Assembly: GCF_004769575.1 (NCBI RefSeq)
Contig: NZ_RQGA01000001.1
Coordinates: 1 to 64,000, forward strand
DNA from: Leptospira perdikensis
Lineage (GTDB): Bacteria > Spirochaetota > Leptospiria > Leptospirales > Leptospiraceae
Length of the DNA stretch: 64,000 nt
Direction of reading: 5' to 3'
The position numbers and the translations under genes are program-made. Under the pieces are notes generated by a model. The model was not told where the DNA came from, made no database searches, and saw only the letters and a list, made by a program, of their open reading frames with translations. Shown in pieces: positions 8,942 to 18,361 of the stretch; position 1 is the first letter of the stretch; each line of letters begins with the position of its first letter.

Positions 8942-10458
8942 TTTATAACAGATTTAGAGCTCTCTCCTAATTCAAATGTATTGATTATCATTTTTTCCGT
9001 CGGTTCACAAAAAAAATCGGATCTTACTTTTTGTATCATTTTGATTCTTTCTTTCGAATTTGATTTTACCTGTCGTAAAAGCCTTTCCTTTGCTTCAATA
9101 AAACTATTAACATCATAAGCAACATCCCAAAGTATTCCCTTACAGAATTCAGGAAGGTAGGTATAATCAACGAACCCATTTTCGGCAGCTACAATTACCG
9201 AAAGTCCACATGCTACTGCCTCAACTAAGGATCCTGATGAGGAACCAATCACCAAGCCGAAATGAGGGAACAAATCATATAGATTCTCGTAAGTAATATA
9301 ATGCGGTTCAGGGAGCAAGTTTTCAAATTCTTTAACATTAGTTGAAGGATGGAATTTTAAAGCCCATTTATCATTTTCTTCAATGGGTATTTCTTTCAAC
9401 AATTCAAGAATGAAAGAATTACTGTCAGGAAAATAGGAAAATAATGTTAATACTTTAGTGTTTGCAGAAGGAAGAATCCCTAAACTAAATAGCTTAGCGT
9501 ATCTCAAAGAAGCTCCAACTTTAAATAAAGATTGATGATCCAAATAAAACTTTCCATTGACCAAAATTTGGTCCGCCAAATGTTCTTTTATTTCGTTCGG
9601 ATCAAAATATATATTCAATAACTCAGGAGGATAAAGGAATAACTGACAGCCATAAATTCTAACTTCAGCTTTTGACTCTCTCAGTGCCCTATTGATACAT
9701 TTTTCGTATGGTTGGCCTTCATTCCATTGAATGAGTTTAGATCCCGGAGTGATTATTTTAGCTAATTTTTTCCCAAATAAATAACGAACCGTTCCAAAAA
9801 AATTTGAACCATTCAAATCAGACCAAAAAAAAAATCTTGTCGTTTGATCCGTTTCTTTACCCAACTTACTGAAATATAAAAAATAAAACATATAAAATGG
9901 GTAAAAGAGTAAAGAGCAAAACAATTTTATAAAATCGAAAAACCCCAATAGTTGAAATTCTGTTAGAATATTCTCTTCAGACTTATCGAGTGTATTAAAA
10001 ACTTTCCAATACAATGTAGGACTAAAAGAACCATAGAATCTTGGTATGATTACATATTGAATGTTTTTGGATTCAAAATGTTGTAATAAATTTGGGAAAT
10101 AATCCGAGAGGATTTTTTGTCCTTTTTCAACATTTGCCAAAACAACATAAGAATCAATGTATACTGTCTTTAGATTTGTAATTTCAAATCGTAAACTAGA
10201 TAATAAATGGACGAACTTAAGAAGAAGAAAGGCTAGAAAATAAAATCCAACAACTAGGTAGTATTTTATTATTTTTATAACGAGACCAAAGGAAGATATT
10301 CTTTGCCCAGAACTAAATTTGAGTTTGGATTCATAGGCACCTATTTTAGAAAAAAAGAATGACGTAGAAAAAATCCATGACCTTTTGCAAAAAACAGATA
10401 ATTTACTTAGATTTTTAAATACTTCTTCTAGGTGCGACGGAATCAAATCAGAATTCAT
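8938..10458 (-). CDS. Orphan GT-B-like surface carbohydrate protein
   Basis: 506 residues, not a family I recognise. A hydrophobic N-terminal region (residues about 75-95, and about 185-205) may associate with the membrane. The C-terminal third has the layout of a GT-B donor domain: WALKFHPSTN, then LVIGSSSGSLVEAVACGLSVIVAAENGF, as in polysialyl/CDP-glycerol-type transferases. It is probably a glycosyl- or alditol-phosphate transferase. It overlaps rfbG by 4 bp and is preceded by a 96-bp gap containing a nested inverted repeat. Function inferred only. Confidence 0.5.
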   Translation of the reverse strand: MNSDLIPSHLEEVFKNLSKLSVFCKRSWIFSTSFFFSKIGAYESKLKFSSGQRISSFGLVIKIIKYYLVVGFYFLAFLLLKFVHLLSSLRFEITNLKTVYIDSYVVLANVEKGQKILSDYFPNLLQHFESKNIQYVIIPRFYGSFSPTLYWKVFNTLDKSEENILTEFQLLGFFDFIKLFCSLLFYPFYMFYFLYFSKLGKETDQTTRFFFWSDLNGSNFFGTVRYLFGKKLAKIITPGSKLIQWNEGQPYEKCINRALRESKAEVRIYGCQLFLYPPELLNIYFDPNEIKEHLADQILVNGKFYLDHQSLFKVGASLRYAKLFSLGILPSANTKVLTLFSYFPDSNSFILELLKEIPIEENDKWALKFHPSTNVKEFENLLPEPHYITYENLYDLFPHFGLVIGSSSGSLVEAVACGLSVIVAAENGFVDYTYLPEFCKGILWDVAYDVNSFIEAKERLLRQVKSNSKERIKMIQKVRSDFFCEPTEKMIINTFELGESSKSVIN

Positions 10459-10482
10459 AACTTTAAAAATGCTTATAAAACG

Positions 10483-10538
10483 AAATCCAGCCGGAATTTT
10501 TTTTAAGAATCATAAAACAATTCCTAACAACTGGATTT
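10483..10538. repeat. Nested inverted repeat in intergenic gap
   Basis: Outer arms AAATCCAG (10483-10490) and CTGGATTT (10531-10538), and inner arms GGAATT (10493-10498) and AATTCC (10519-10524), form an imperfect long hairpin in the gap between the methyltransferase and GT-B-like genes. It could attenuate or process the long transcript. No clean T-run follows the outer stem on the transcribed strand. Confidence 0.35.
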
Positions 10539-10554
10539 TATAGTTCGATTAAAT

Positions 10555-11382
10555 TTATTTTAGAATTCGGAAACTATCATAGCGATGTTCCAACTCCTTC
10601 ATTTTCTCCATTCCCAAAGAATTCATAATCGCTCGATCGTTGGAAAAATAATTCCAAAAAATGTCTTCCTTAAAAGTTTCCTTATAAGAATCCTTTATCT
10701 TAGATGACTTCGGAAACTGATCCTTAATGATCGACTCAGCCAAAACATAATAACATTCGCCTAAGTTCTCCGCAGGCTCTCCAACTGGAGGTAAACCTAG
10801 TTTCTTTCGAAAAACATTAATATATGCAATGTTCTTGTGGCGATATCGATAGTTAGCATCGTCTAGTGCAAAAATCGCCTTATCATTAACTAATTTTAAT
10901 GCAGATTCCAATTCAGGAACTAAAACATCCGAAGTATGTTCAGAATCGAAGAAACCAAAATCGATCGATTCTTTTTTTTCGGCGAGCATTGGTATTCCCA
11001 ATTCGTTTGACGTACTCAAATATCCGATATAAATCCAGTTGTCGTGTAATGCTTTCTGAAAAATCCGCTGATGCGTATCGCATATAATAGATCGAATATA
11101 AGAAAGTTTGTTTTGGTTCGTATCCCAAGTATACAGCTTCTTATTGTACTTTAAAGCAAAATAAGATAAAACGATTGTACTTGCACCACAACCAGTTTCC
11201 ACTATAACACCCGTTGATTCTGACCTAACAATATTAGATGAATTCAAATCATCGTATATTGCCAAAAATTCCGAATCTGGAATTGAATTGCACCAGCGTG
11301 GCATCATCCTTTTAACCGTTAAAAGGTAGTTTTTCTCATCGCTGAAAATTTGTTCTTTTTCTCCAAAATAAAAGTCGTACAT
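10555..11382 (-). CDS. Class I SAM-dependent methyltransferase
   Basis: 275 residues. Motif I is VIVETGCGASTIVLSYFALK (E/DxGxG type), followed by LYTWDTNQNKL as the SAM-ribose acidic strand and SIDFGFFDSEHTSDVLVPELESAL, as in the Methyltransf_24 group. It probably O- or N-methylates a sugar of the O-unit. The start is supported by AGGGG nine bases before the ATG. It follows the SDR gene by 11 bp. Substrate unknown. Confidence 0.7.
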   Translation of the reverse strand: MYDFYFGEKEQIFSDEKNYLLTVKRMMPRWCNSIPDSEFLAIYDDLNSSNIVRSESTGVIVETGCGASTIVLSYFALKYNKKLYTWDTNQNKLSYIRSIICDTHQRIFQKALHDNWIYIGYLSTSNELGIPMLAEKKESIDFGFFDSEHTSDVLVPELESALKLVNDKAIFALDDANYRYRHKNIAYINVFRKKLGLPPVGEPAENLGECYYVLAESIIKDQFPKSSKIKDSYKETFKEDIFWNYFSNDRAIMNSLGMEKMKELEHRYDSFRILK

Positions 11383-11393
11383 AGTATCCCCTA

Positions 11394-12113
11394 TTAAATA
11401 AAATCTCCACCGTCAATTTTTATGTTTTCGCCTGTTACAAAATCGTTCTCAAAAGCTAAATTATAAATTACTCTTGCAACGTCCTCCGGAGTCCCGATCC
11501 GCCCAAGTCGTACAGACTTAGCTCGTTCTTCCATTTCAACTTCAGTTTTCTTTAGCACCTGCGTATGAAACTTCGATCGAATAAATCCTGGAGAAACACT
11601 ATTAGTAAGTATATTTTTATGAGTATAATACTTCGCAAGATGTTTCACTAAATAAAGAATTCCATGTTTTGCCAGTCCATAAGAAAAACTATTTTTTCCA
11701 CCACCATATCCAGCGGAGGCCGTCGACATCAAAACAATCCGACCGTAACCTTGAGATTCCATATTTGGCAGTATCGCCTTTAAAACAAAGGCTACTGATG
11801 TTAAATTGATTTCGAGAGTTTCACTAAAATCTTTATCAGTAATTTTCTGAATACTATCTTCAGAGTATGCGAATCCATGAAATTGAATGAAATGTGTGAT
11901 TCCCTCGCCGGCAATTACATCATTAATTTCGCTTAACGATGAGTGATTTAGAAAATTAACGGAGTGAACCTTTACTTTTTCATTACTACTTCGATAATCA
12001 GTGTGTGTAAGTAAATGTAGACTTTTTAAGTTAGGAATTTTTAAAACTTTTTCAATGAATGCCTGTGCCAAATCACTATTTGCTCCACTGATCAGTACAT
12101 GATAACTATCCAT
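11394..12113 (-). CDS. Short-chain dehydrogenase/reductase
   Basis: 239 residues, classical SDR size. The nucleotide loop is a variant (SGANSDLAQAF). The active site is intact: LMSTAS...YGLAKHG gives Ser and YxxxK, followed by NSVSPGFI, and the C-terminus ends FVTGENIKIDGGDFI. It overlaps the TIM-barrel gene by 8 bp. With that gene, the radical SAM gene and the HAD/cytidylyltransferase pair it probably oxidises or reduces an unusual sugar or cyclitol intermediate. Confidence 0.8.
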   Translation of the reverse strand: MDSYHVLISGANSDLAQAFIEKVLKIPNLKSLHLLTHTDYRSSNEKVKVHSVNFLNHSSLSEINDVIAGEGITHFIQFHGFAYSEDSIQKITDKDFSETLEINLTSVAFVLKAILPNMESQGYGRIVLMSTASAGYGGGKNSFSYGLAKHGILYLVKHLAKYYTHKNILTNSVSPGFIRSKFHTQVLKKTEVEMEERAKSVRLGRIGTPEDVARVIYNLAFENDFVTGENIKIDGGDFI

Positions 12114-12936
12114 AGTATAAACTCAAACTTTTAAAGGCAGAAGCTAAGTATTCTTTTTTTTCAATCTGCATAGGATTTATGATTTCACCAGCAACGAACC
12201 CATCGTATTTTTTACGTTTTAATACATCGGAAATTTTTTTATGAGTTTCACTATATTGGTTTGATGGTATTAGCAAACCAGGATCACTTACCTGGCAATG
12301 GCTTATGTATGAATAAAAATCCTCAACCAAATCCGATGGTTCATCATTTTCAATAAAACTTCTAACATCTAACTGAATTTTGATGTTTTCAAAATTGTTT
12401 TTTTCTAATAAAGATAATACTTCAGTAAAATAATTCAAATATTCACATGAACTTGGATGTAATGGCTCTACACTTATATTAACTCCAGGTGAGTAGGAGT
12501 CAATTTCACTTAAAAACTCTAAGAAAATCTGATTGCAGTCTTCCTTTTTTTTTCCGTTTTTTTTTCTCGCCTTGGGAGATCCTAATACTATATCCTTGCA
12601 ACCTAAACCAACTGCTAAGTCTATATACTTTTTAAGATAATCCAACATCTCTGCTCTTTTTGCTTCTGATCCAAATAACTCTAAATCTTCCCGCGTAAAA
12701 GTAAGCGAATGTAAGGCGGAAACTCGCAAAGAGTTGACCTTAAGCAAATCATTCAACCAATCAAGTTTCGCCTTAGAGACAGTAGTAGGTTCCTCCCAGA
12801 AACAATTTAATGCTAACTCCACACCTCTAAAACCTAGTTTGGGCAATTCGCTTAAAAATTCTCCAAGAAATTCCTCGCCCTTAGGCCAGATAATATTTGA
12901 AATCGATAAGTTCACGAGTTTTAAACTACTGCACAA
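12106..12936 (-). CDS. Sugar phosphate isomerase/epimerase-like TIM barrel
   Basis: 276 residues of the AP-endonuclease-2/xylose isomerase-like TIM-barrel family: LSISNIIWP at strand 1, FRGVELALNCFWEEP, ALHSLTF, KDIVLGSP, NISVEPLHP, IKIQLDVRSF, CQVSDPG and GFVAGEI give successive strands with the usual metal-binding Glu, Asp and His. The longest frame begins at a TTG inside the radical SAM gene; a GTG at 12915, just after that gene's stop and right before strand 1, is an equally likely start. It probably isomerises a keto-sugar or inosose. Confidence 0.75.
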   Translation of the reverse strand: MCSSLKLVNLSISNIIWPKGEEFLGEFLSELPKLGFRGVELALNCFWEEPTTVSKAKLDWLNDLLKVNSLRVSALHSLTFTREDLELFGSEAKRAEMLDYLKKYIDLAVGLGCKDIVLGSPKARKKNGKKKEDCNQIFLEFLSEIDSYSPGVNISVEPLHPSSCEYLNYFTEVLSLLEKNNFENIKIQLDVRSFIENDEPSDLVEDFYSYISHCQVSDPGLLIPSNQYSETHKKISDVLKRKKYDGFVAGEIINPMQIEKKEYLASAFKSLSLYYG

Positions 12937-14096
12937 CCTTTACACGGATGAACTAATTGACGATTTCCACTTTTATGAGCACTGCGTAGGTTCTCGTATC
13001 TTTCCATTCTCCATAACTGCGAAATGTTATGATCTGGAAATTTTCCAACTTGAAGATTCGATTTATAATCACTATCACATGGATTAGTCAATCCATCCTG
13101 CCATATAAACATTCGGCGAAATAAATCAGAACATGCTTTGGTCTGGCCATTGGGTTTCGCCTCATAAATATTCTCCCAAGGATTATAGTTTACAAATGCT
13201 ACTTGATCAACAAGGCCACCCCAAACTCTTTCCATAGAGTCAATATCTTGTTTTTCCGTCACCTTTACACCGGATACACGGGTAATAACAGGTAAATCAG
13301 AATAATCTTTTTGTCGAATTGATTGAAACATTTCGATATTTTTTAAAACCTTATCAAGTTTTCCATTCACTCGTAGTTGGCTATACAGCGGTTCCTCTGC
13401 GGCATCTGCTGAAAATACAACTGTTTTAACCCCTCCTGACAAAAGAGCATGAACCTTTGATTCAGTTAAAAGAGAAGCATTTGTATTCACTTTAAGGTTT
13501 AAAAATTTTCCCTTAACGTATTGTAACATTCCTTCTATTTCTTTTGCTAAAAGTGGCTCACCTCGTGAGGCAAGAGAAAGAAATTCGATATTCCCATATG
13601 CTTCATCAACAATTTGCCGAAACAACTCGAGCGACATTTGGCCCATCCCTGGAGTTGTTTTTTTAAAAAAATTAACATCTGTTTGATAACAGAAAACACA
13701 ACGATAATTACAAATAGAAGATGGTTCGATTTGTAAATAAGGTGGGTAATTATCAATTCGTTCTAATTGAGGGAATACATCATAACGATAACGGTGATAA
13801 AAGAATCGCAACAGTTCTTCATCACTGTATGTATACATTTCTTCCGCAATGAACGGAGTAATTTTAAAAAGAACATCATCTAAATCTGATTTTAGATCAA
13901 CTAAAACAAGATTTAAAACCTCTACAAAATTTTCCTTTTTGTGAACCGAGTGGGTTGTATTTAACTTCCCTTCCGACCACTCACTGAGAACTCGAACAGC
14001 TCGCGTTTTTTGGTAGTCGATGATACCTGTTTTATGACTTTTAAAGTCTTGAAAGCTATGATGTTTTTTGTAAATCTTTGGGTCTATCTCTTTCAT
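12921..14096 (-). CDS. Radical SAM/SPASM-type protein
   Basis: 391 residues. The 4Fe-4S radical SAM motif is PSSICNYRCVFCYQ (CxxxCxxC) near residue 130, followed by LASRGEPLLA (GEP motif) and KVNTNASLL. The C-terminus has further cysteines (KACSDLFRRM, NPCDSDY, HPCKGCAVV), as in a SPASM-like auxiliary cluster. A 110-residue N-terminal extension precedes the radical domain. Relatives occur in polysaccharide clusters, but I know of no assigned reaction. Its linkage to a TIM-barrel isomerase, SDR, HAD and cytidylyltransferase suggests radical chemistry on a sugar precursor. Confidence 0.8.
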   Translation of the reverse strand: MKEIDPKIYKKHHSFQDFKSHKTGIIDYQKTRAVRVLSEWSEGKLNTTHSVHKKENFVEVLNLVLVDLKSDLDDVLFKITPFIAEEMYTYSDEELLRFFYHRYRYDVFPQLERIDNYPPYLQIEPSSICNYRCVFCYQTDVNFFKKTTPGMGQMSLELFRQIVDEAYGNIEFLSLASRGEPLLAKEIEGMLQYVKGKFLNLKVNTNASLLTESKVHALLSGGVKTVVFSADAAEEPLYSQLRVNGKLDKVLKNIEMFQSIRQKDYSDLPVITRVSGVKVTEKQDIDSMERVWGGLVDQVAFVNYNPWENIYEAKPNGQTKACSDLFRRMFIWQDGLTNPCDSDYKSNLQVGKFPDHNISQLWRMERYENLRSAHKSGNRQLVHPCKGCAVV

Positions 14097-14101
14097 ATTA
14101 T

Positions 14102-14836
14102 TTAATTAAACTCCCCATACTTCTTTAACCACCATTCAACAACAGGAATCTGCCACTCATAATCCACATCACAACCCGCTTCTTGATAAAGAGGCAAAAT
14201 CTTTTGACCCATCCATTTTTGTGGCAACATTCCATCTTCCAGATTGATTAGATTTTTAGGTCTAACAATCGACAAACCCATATCGGCAAACAATACATCA
14301 CCTTGGGAGTCTCTATCACAATTTAAAGTTTTAGGATCACCAAAAGTTTCGAACGGAACAAAAGGCTGAAGAAAACCATGATCATCTTTTTTTCTCGCTC
14401 TTAAAGGAGACCACATATTATACTTTGAAACTGTAACCGCAGAATCAGCAGAACTATTTTCTCTGAGTGCTTTAATCCCCTCAGCGACTGTTTTAGATGT
14501 TAATGTTGCTGCATTGCAAAAAAGCAAAACAACAAGTTCAATAGTTATACCGGGATTTCGTTCTTTAATCACTTCGAATCCGTGTTGGTATGCATGTTCC
14601 CCTAAGGCCTCTTTGGTTGCTAAGTGCGGTGGCCTTTCGATAACCTCAACGTTTTCCTCGCGGGCAATTTTCATAAGTTCGGGATCATCTGTTGAAAGAT
14701 AAATTTTATCAATTTCTTTTGTATTTTTTGCAACATTCATAGGATACCAAGCCAAAGGTTTCCCATTGATTGGATAAGTGTTTTTTCCAGGAAATCCGAT
14801 ACTTCCCTTTCGACCGAGTAATAAAGCTACTATCAT
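14102..14836 (-). CDS. Cytidylyltransferase of the acylneuraminate family
   Basis: 244 residues. The N-terminus LLLGRKGSIGFPGKNTYPINGKPLAWYPM corresponds to the ARGGSKgiPgKN nucleotide loop of CMP-acylneuraminate synthetases with substitutions, and IYLSTDDPELMKIA follows. The middle differs from NeuA (LFCNAATLTSKTV, NCDRDSQGDV). It is coupled to a HAD hydrolase by a 4-bp overlap, much as synthetase and phosphatase genes pair in Kdo-type pathways. No partner synthase of the NeuB family is nearby, so the activated sugar acid is unknown and may not be a nonulosonate. Confidence 0.7.
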   Translation of the reverse strand: MIVALLLGRKGSIGFPGKNTYPINGKPLAWYPMNVAKNTKEIDKIYLSTDDPELMKIAREENVEVIERPPHLATKEALGEHAYQHGFEVIKERNPGITIELVVLLFCNAATLTSKTVAEGIKALRENSSADSAVTVSKYNMWSPLRARKKDDHGFLQPFVPFETFGDPKTLNCDRDSQGDVLFADMGLSIVRPKNLINLEDGMLPQKWMGQKILPLYQEAGCDVDYEWQIPVVEWWLKKYGEFN

Positions 14837-15477
14837 AACATTCCCTTAAAATTCCTAATTCTTATTCCTGTATATTTTTTCGAAAATCCTGACTCTTCTG
14901 CATTATCTACAAAAATGAAGTTACTTCCGCTAATTTCTGCTGCTTTGAAATCAGATTCGCTATCTCCTATCAATAACGTATCCTGCGGTAAAGTTTTCCA
15001 GTCGCTTAATGTGAGTTGAATGGCTCTATCCTTTTCTGTTGGCGCACCATAAACTCTATCAAATAAATCTATAATATCTAATCTTTTTAGAATCACATCA
15101 ATTTCTTCTTGCGGAGTGCCAGTAACAATAACAAATAACTGGTTCTCTTTTTTACTACGAAGTATAAGTTCAACACCTTCTATCCATGCTGAATCGATTA
15201 CAGCTTGAATTACAGACTCAGCAAATCTACTTTGATAGACTTCAATAGTATTTTGGTCGCATGGAAGGGAATTCCAATCCAAATACAATGGTATTTTTTT
15301 GAATCTGGACATCCCTCCATTTTCTAAATGATGATTTTCAATTTTTTGCAAAATTTCCTGATTTGCATCTGGAAATAAACTCTTATAAGCGGTCAATTTG
15401 ACTCTTACTGAGTCTTTGATGACTCCATCGAAGTCCCAAAAAATAATTTTATACTTAGAAAAAGTATTCAGGTTCAT
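14833..15477 (-). CDS. HAD-superfamily phosphatase
   Basis: 214 residues with all four HAD motifs: DFDGVIKDS (nucleophile DxD), VIVTGTP (Thr), a Lys in APTEKDRAI, and LIGDSESDFKAA. The insertion between motifs I and II is a small alpha-helical cap (type C1), as in phosphoglycolate phosphatase-like enzymes. It probably dephosphorylates a sugar phosphate before activation by the coupled cytidylyltransferase. It ends the sub-operon begun by the epimerase 71 bp upstream. Confidence 0.8.
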   Translation of the reverse strand: MNLNTFSKYKIIFWDFDGVIKDSVRVKLTAYKSLFPDANQEILQKIENHHLENGGMSRFKKIPLYLDWNSLPCDQNTIEVYQSRFAESVIQAVIDSAWIEGVELILRSKKENQLFVIVTGTPQEEIDVILKRLDIIDLFDRVYGAPTEKDRAIQLTLSDWKTLPQDTLLIGDSESDFKAAEISGSNFIFVDNAEESGFSKKYTGIRIRNFKGML

Positions 15478-15548
15478 ATTATAAAGATTTCAGAGTAAAC
15501 AAATGCACACTCTAAAGGGTTTAATCTGGTTTCATATCCGGTAGTAGA

Positions 15549-16439
15549 TTAAACTTTTTTGGTATCCTTTAGATCTTGGTTCTGCTTTACCTCTTCAATC
15601 AATTGTAACAGCCCTTGACCTAAATCCATATGAAGAGGTGGGATGTATTTACGTCCAATTTTTGGTAAGTATGCATAAGGAGTTCGTATGTAATGACCCA
15701 CTTGGTCTTTCTCACTAAACTCAACGGATTCCGGTTTACCTAATATTTCGGCCAACATTTTTAGCAGATCCAAAACCCTCATTGGTTCTTGGCCTGTAAA
15801 CACGACACTTTCGTTTCGGAAGTCTTCACCCATTGCCACTACACTAGCCCTGGCCGCATCTTCGACATGAATGTATTCTCGTAAACTATCAGGACTACCC
15901 TCATAACAGATCTTTTCAGACTCAAGGGCATTTTTAACAATCCGATACAATCCATTCGAATCATCTGATCGCGGTCCATAGAGCGAACCGTAACGCAAAA
16001 TGGTATAATCTAATCCATAAACCTTTTTATATTCTTCAATATAACTTTCGGATGCTTGTTTACTACACCTGTAAAAACCACCTTCCCTACTATAAACATA
16101 AACTGTGCTTGCATACATAAATCTTTTAATCTTATGTTTTCTGCATGCTTCCAAAATATGCGCATTACCTAATATATTAATACGAACAGTATCTAACGGT
16201 TTATCCAATGCCTGGTTTAAATCAGCTAGAGCTGCAAAATTATATACAACATCAAAACCTTTAATCGAATCATTTACTGCATCGGCCAACAACAAATCGC
16301 CAACGATCATTTTCTGATCCGATCGCAACCAAGGAGAATTAACTTGATCAAATATTGTCACCTCATGACCTGCTATACTCAAAGCATCAGACACATGAGA
16401 ACCAAGAAAACCAGAACCACCAAATACAATTATCTTCAT
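15549..16439 (-). CDS. NAD-dependent sugar epimerase (extended SDR)
   Basis: 296 residues. Rossmann motif IIVFGGSGFLGSHVSDAL; NFAALADLNQA; active site ASTVYVYSREGGFYRCSK with YxxxK; LRYGSLYGPR. The dehydratase Asp-Glu/Lys pair is absent, so it is an epimerase or reductase rather than a 4,6-dehydratase. It begins 1 bp after the lactonase-like gene. The nucleotide sugar is not identifiable. Confidence 0.78.
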   Translation of the reverse strand: MKIIVFGGSGFLGSHVSDALSIAGHEVTIFDQVNSPWLRSDQKMIVGDLLLADAVNDSIKGFDVVYNFAALADLNQALDKPLDTVRINILGNAHILEACRKHKIKRFMYASTVYVYSREGGFYRCSKQASESYIEEYKKVYGLDYTILRYGSLYGPRSDDSNGLYRIVKNALESEKICYEGSPDSLREYIHVEDAARASVVAMGEDFRNESVVFTGQEPMRVLDLLKMLAEILGKPESVEFSEKDQVGHYIRTPYAYLPKIGRKYIPPLHMDLGQGLLQLIEEVKQNQDLKDTKKV

Positions 16440-16440
16440 A

Positions 16441-17121
16441 TTAATCCAGAGAATAAAAAATCTTTGTACTAAACCTTCCCTTCACTTTCGATGCAGGAAG
16501 ATCCGTATTTTGTTTAAGTTTTTCGATCACATCTTTTTTCGATTCACCAGAGGCAAGATAAACAATGTGACTCGACCGATTGATACAATTTACAGACAAC
16601 GAAATACGTTCCAAGGGCAACTTTGGAGAATTGAATACCGGAATTACATCTACAGAATTTGTGGAATCTCCAAGGTCATTACCAGGAAATAAACTTGCTG
16701 TGTGACCGTCTTCGCCAATGCCGAGAATAGAAAGATCAAAGTGAGAAACCGATTGAATTTCCTGCTGGTAAAATGCAGTCATTTTTAGCGGTTCTTCTCC
16801 CGCCATCGAATGAAAAGTGATTTTAGAAAGTAAATCCTTTCCTAATGCATTCTTAATCACAACATCATTTCTATCTAAGTGATTCTCAGGAAAACATCTC
16901 TCATCAGCTTGCCATAAATGAATTTGTTGCCAAGGAAATGGCAATTCATGAAATCTTTTATAGATTCCAATCGGAGTGGTTCCGCCAGAAACTAAAATAT
17001 TTAGTATTTGGTTTCCATTTTTTTGACCGACTCGCAACTGATCAGAAATTGTTTTGGATATATAATCCAAAACCGTATCCGTCCATTCTTCTTTTTTACA
17101 GACAACCAAATCAAAAGACAT
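16441..17121 (-). CDS. 6-phosphogluconolactonase/glucosamine-6-P deaminase-like protein
   Basis: 226 residues, full length for the Pgl (DevB) family. NILVSGGTTPIGIYKRF, HLWQADERCFPENHLDRN and LGIGEDGHTASLFPG are the three family signatures. In central metabolism Pgl opens 6-phosphogluconolactone. Here it lies within O-antigen genes with no glucose-6-phosphate dehydrogenase beside it, so it more likely acts on a lactone or aminosugar phosphate of the unidentified sugar module, perhaps with the GMC oxidoreductase a little upstream. Family certain, local substrate inferred. Confidence 0.8.
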   Translation of the reverse strand: MSFDLVVCKKEEWTDTVLDYISKTISDQLRVGQKNGNQILNILVSGGTTPIGIYKRFHELPFPWQQIHLWQADERCFPENHLDRNDVVIKNALGKDLLSKITFHSMAGEEPLKMTAFYQQEIQSVSHFDLSILGIGEDGHTASLFPGNDLGDSTNSVDVIPVFNSPKLPLERISLSVNCINRSSHIVYLASGESKKDVIEKLKQNTDLPASKVKGRFSTKIFYSLD

Positions 17122-17128
17122 TTAACTA

Positions 17129-18349
17129 CTACACCCTAAATTCGTTTAAGAAAATATTCCACGAATAATCATTCTCTGAATCTAAAGTTTTTATGAATGA
17201 ATCTTTGTATTTTGTATAATCCAGTGGTTTGTTTATTAATTTATAAAAATCAAATTGGCTTAAATCAGACTCGAGCCCTATTTCAACAGAATTTGCGTTA
17301 TGCCACTCAGCAAACAGATTCGTCATCTGTTTGTATCTATCAGTCATAGTAGACGTATAAAAGAATATTGCCGGTTTTTGATACAAATTCACAAAATTAA
17401 TACTTGTACTAGAATGTAAAAGAGCAAAGGATGATGATTGAATCAAATCATTTGTCCTTCCTCTTATCACAATAAATTCCTTAAAATGATCTTTATCGGT
17501 ATATTCAGAACGCGGGTGTGCAGCAACTACGACCTTTTTCTGAAAAATAGTTTCTAGATGGGCAAAGAACTTCTCAAGGGTAGGATAATAAGTCTCAGGT
17601 TTATCAGCATAAGCAATTCCAAAAAATGCGTTATCAGGATGGTATGGAGAATACTCATCTAAAAATACAATCGCATCAGAAATACTTTCTACAGGATATT
17701 TTTTTCCGTAAATATCATAGAAATCGGGGGTTGGCCCTATTTCTTTACCGCGGAGATACTGATCATAATCTAAACTATGCGCCCATACGATTTTTGCACT
17801 CTTACGAATTTTTTCAGATAACGATAGTATTGAATACTTTCCGCCAGCAATAACGTATTTAGGATTTAAAATTCCTTTTTTTATTCTATTTTTTATGAAA
17901 TTAAGCGCAAATAACGGAACCTTAAACACTGCTCCTATAAATCCATTTTCACTCAGAAAAACTTTTATTTTATCTGCCACTGACAGATCTGATTTCACAG
18001 ACACAGAAGGAATCTGATTAGTAAAATGCAAAGAATAATCAACTGATATTTGATTTAATAATTTAAGTAAAACTAAATATTGAGTCATGAGAAGGATAAC
18101 AATTTTTTCAGTTTTACCACTGGTAAGAGCTTTCCGAAGATCTGCTAAGTTAGAAAAATCATAAACAAGTTTCTGATCGTTATTATCAATTTCGCGATCC
18201 TTATATTCTTCTTTATGAAAAATCTGAGATAATTGATAAACAACTACCTCTAAACCGTTAGATCGTATCTCTGCAATTCCAAAACGCTCCTCATCCCGCT
18301 TAGTAAATGGAGTTTCAACTAAGAATACAATAGTCTTATATTTATACAT
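17129..18349 (-). CDS. Orphan GT-B-like protein
   Basis: 406 residues, no family recognised. The N-terminus (TIVFLVETPFTKRDEERFG) and C-terminus (KKVVVAAHPRSEYTD, then FALLHSSTSINFVNLYQKPAIFFYT) have the alternation expected of a GT-B donor domain, like two other proteins here (8938-10458 and 29475-31349). No membrane span is convincing. It is 12 bp after a DegT aminotransferase, so it may transfer the amino sugar that enzyme makes. Confidence 0.45.
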   Translation of the reverse strand: MYKYKTIVFLVETPFTKRDEERFGIAEIRSNGLEVVVYQLSQIFHKEEYKDREIDNNDQKLVYDFSNLADLRKALTSGKTEKIVILLMTQYLVLLKLLNQISVDYSLHFTNQIPSVSVKSDLSVADKIKVFLSENGFIGAVFKVPLFALNFIKNRIKKGILNPKYVIAGGKYSILSLSEKIRKSAKIVWAHSLDYDQYLRGKEIGPTPDFYDIYGKKYPVESISDAIVFLDEYSPYHPDNAFFGIAYADKPETYYPTLEKFFAHLETIFQKKVVVAAHPRSEYTDKDHFKEFIVIRGRTNDLIQSSSFALLHSSTSINFVNLYQKPAIFFYTSTMTDRYKQMTNLFAEWHNANSVEIGLESDLSQFDFYKLINKPLDYTKYKDSFIKTLDSENDYSWNIFLNEFRV

Positions 18350-18361
18350 TTACGAAACGAG

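Noticed and set aside
16441..17121. Pentose-phosphate pathway 6-phosphogluconolactonase
   Set aside because: Context is entirely O-antigen synthesis with no Zwf or Gnd; the family is kept but not the pathway.
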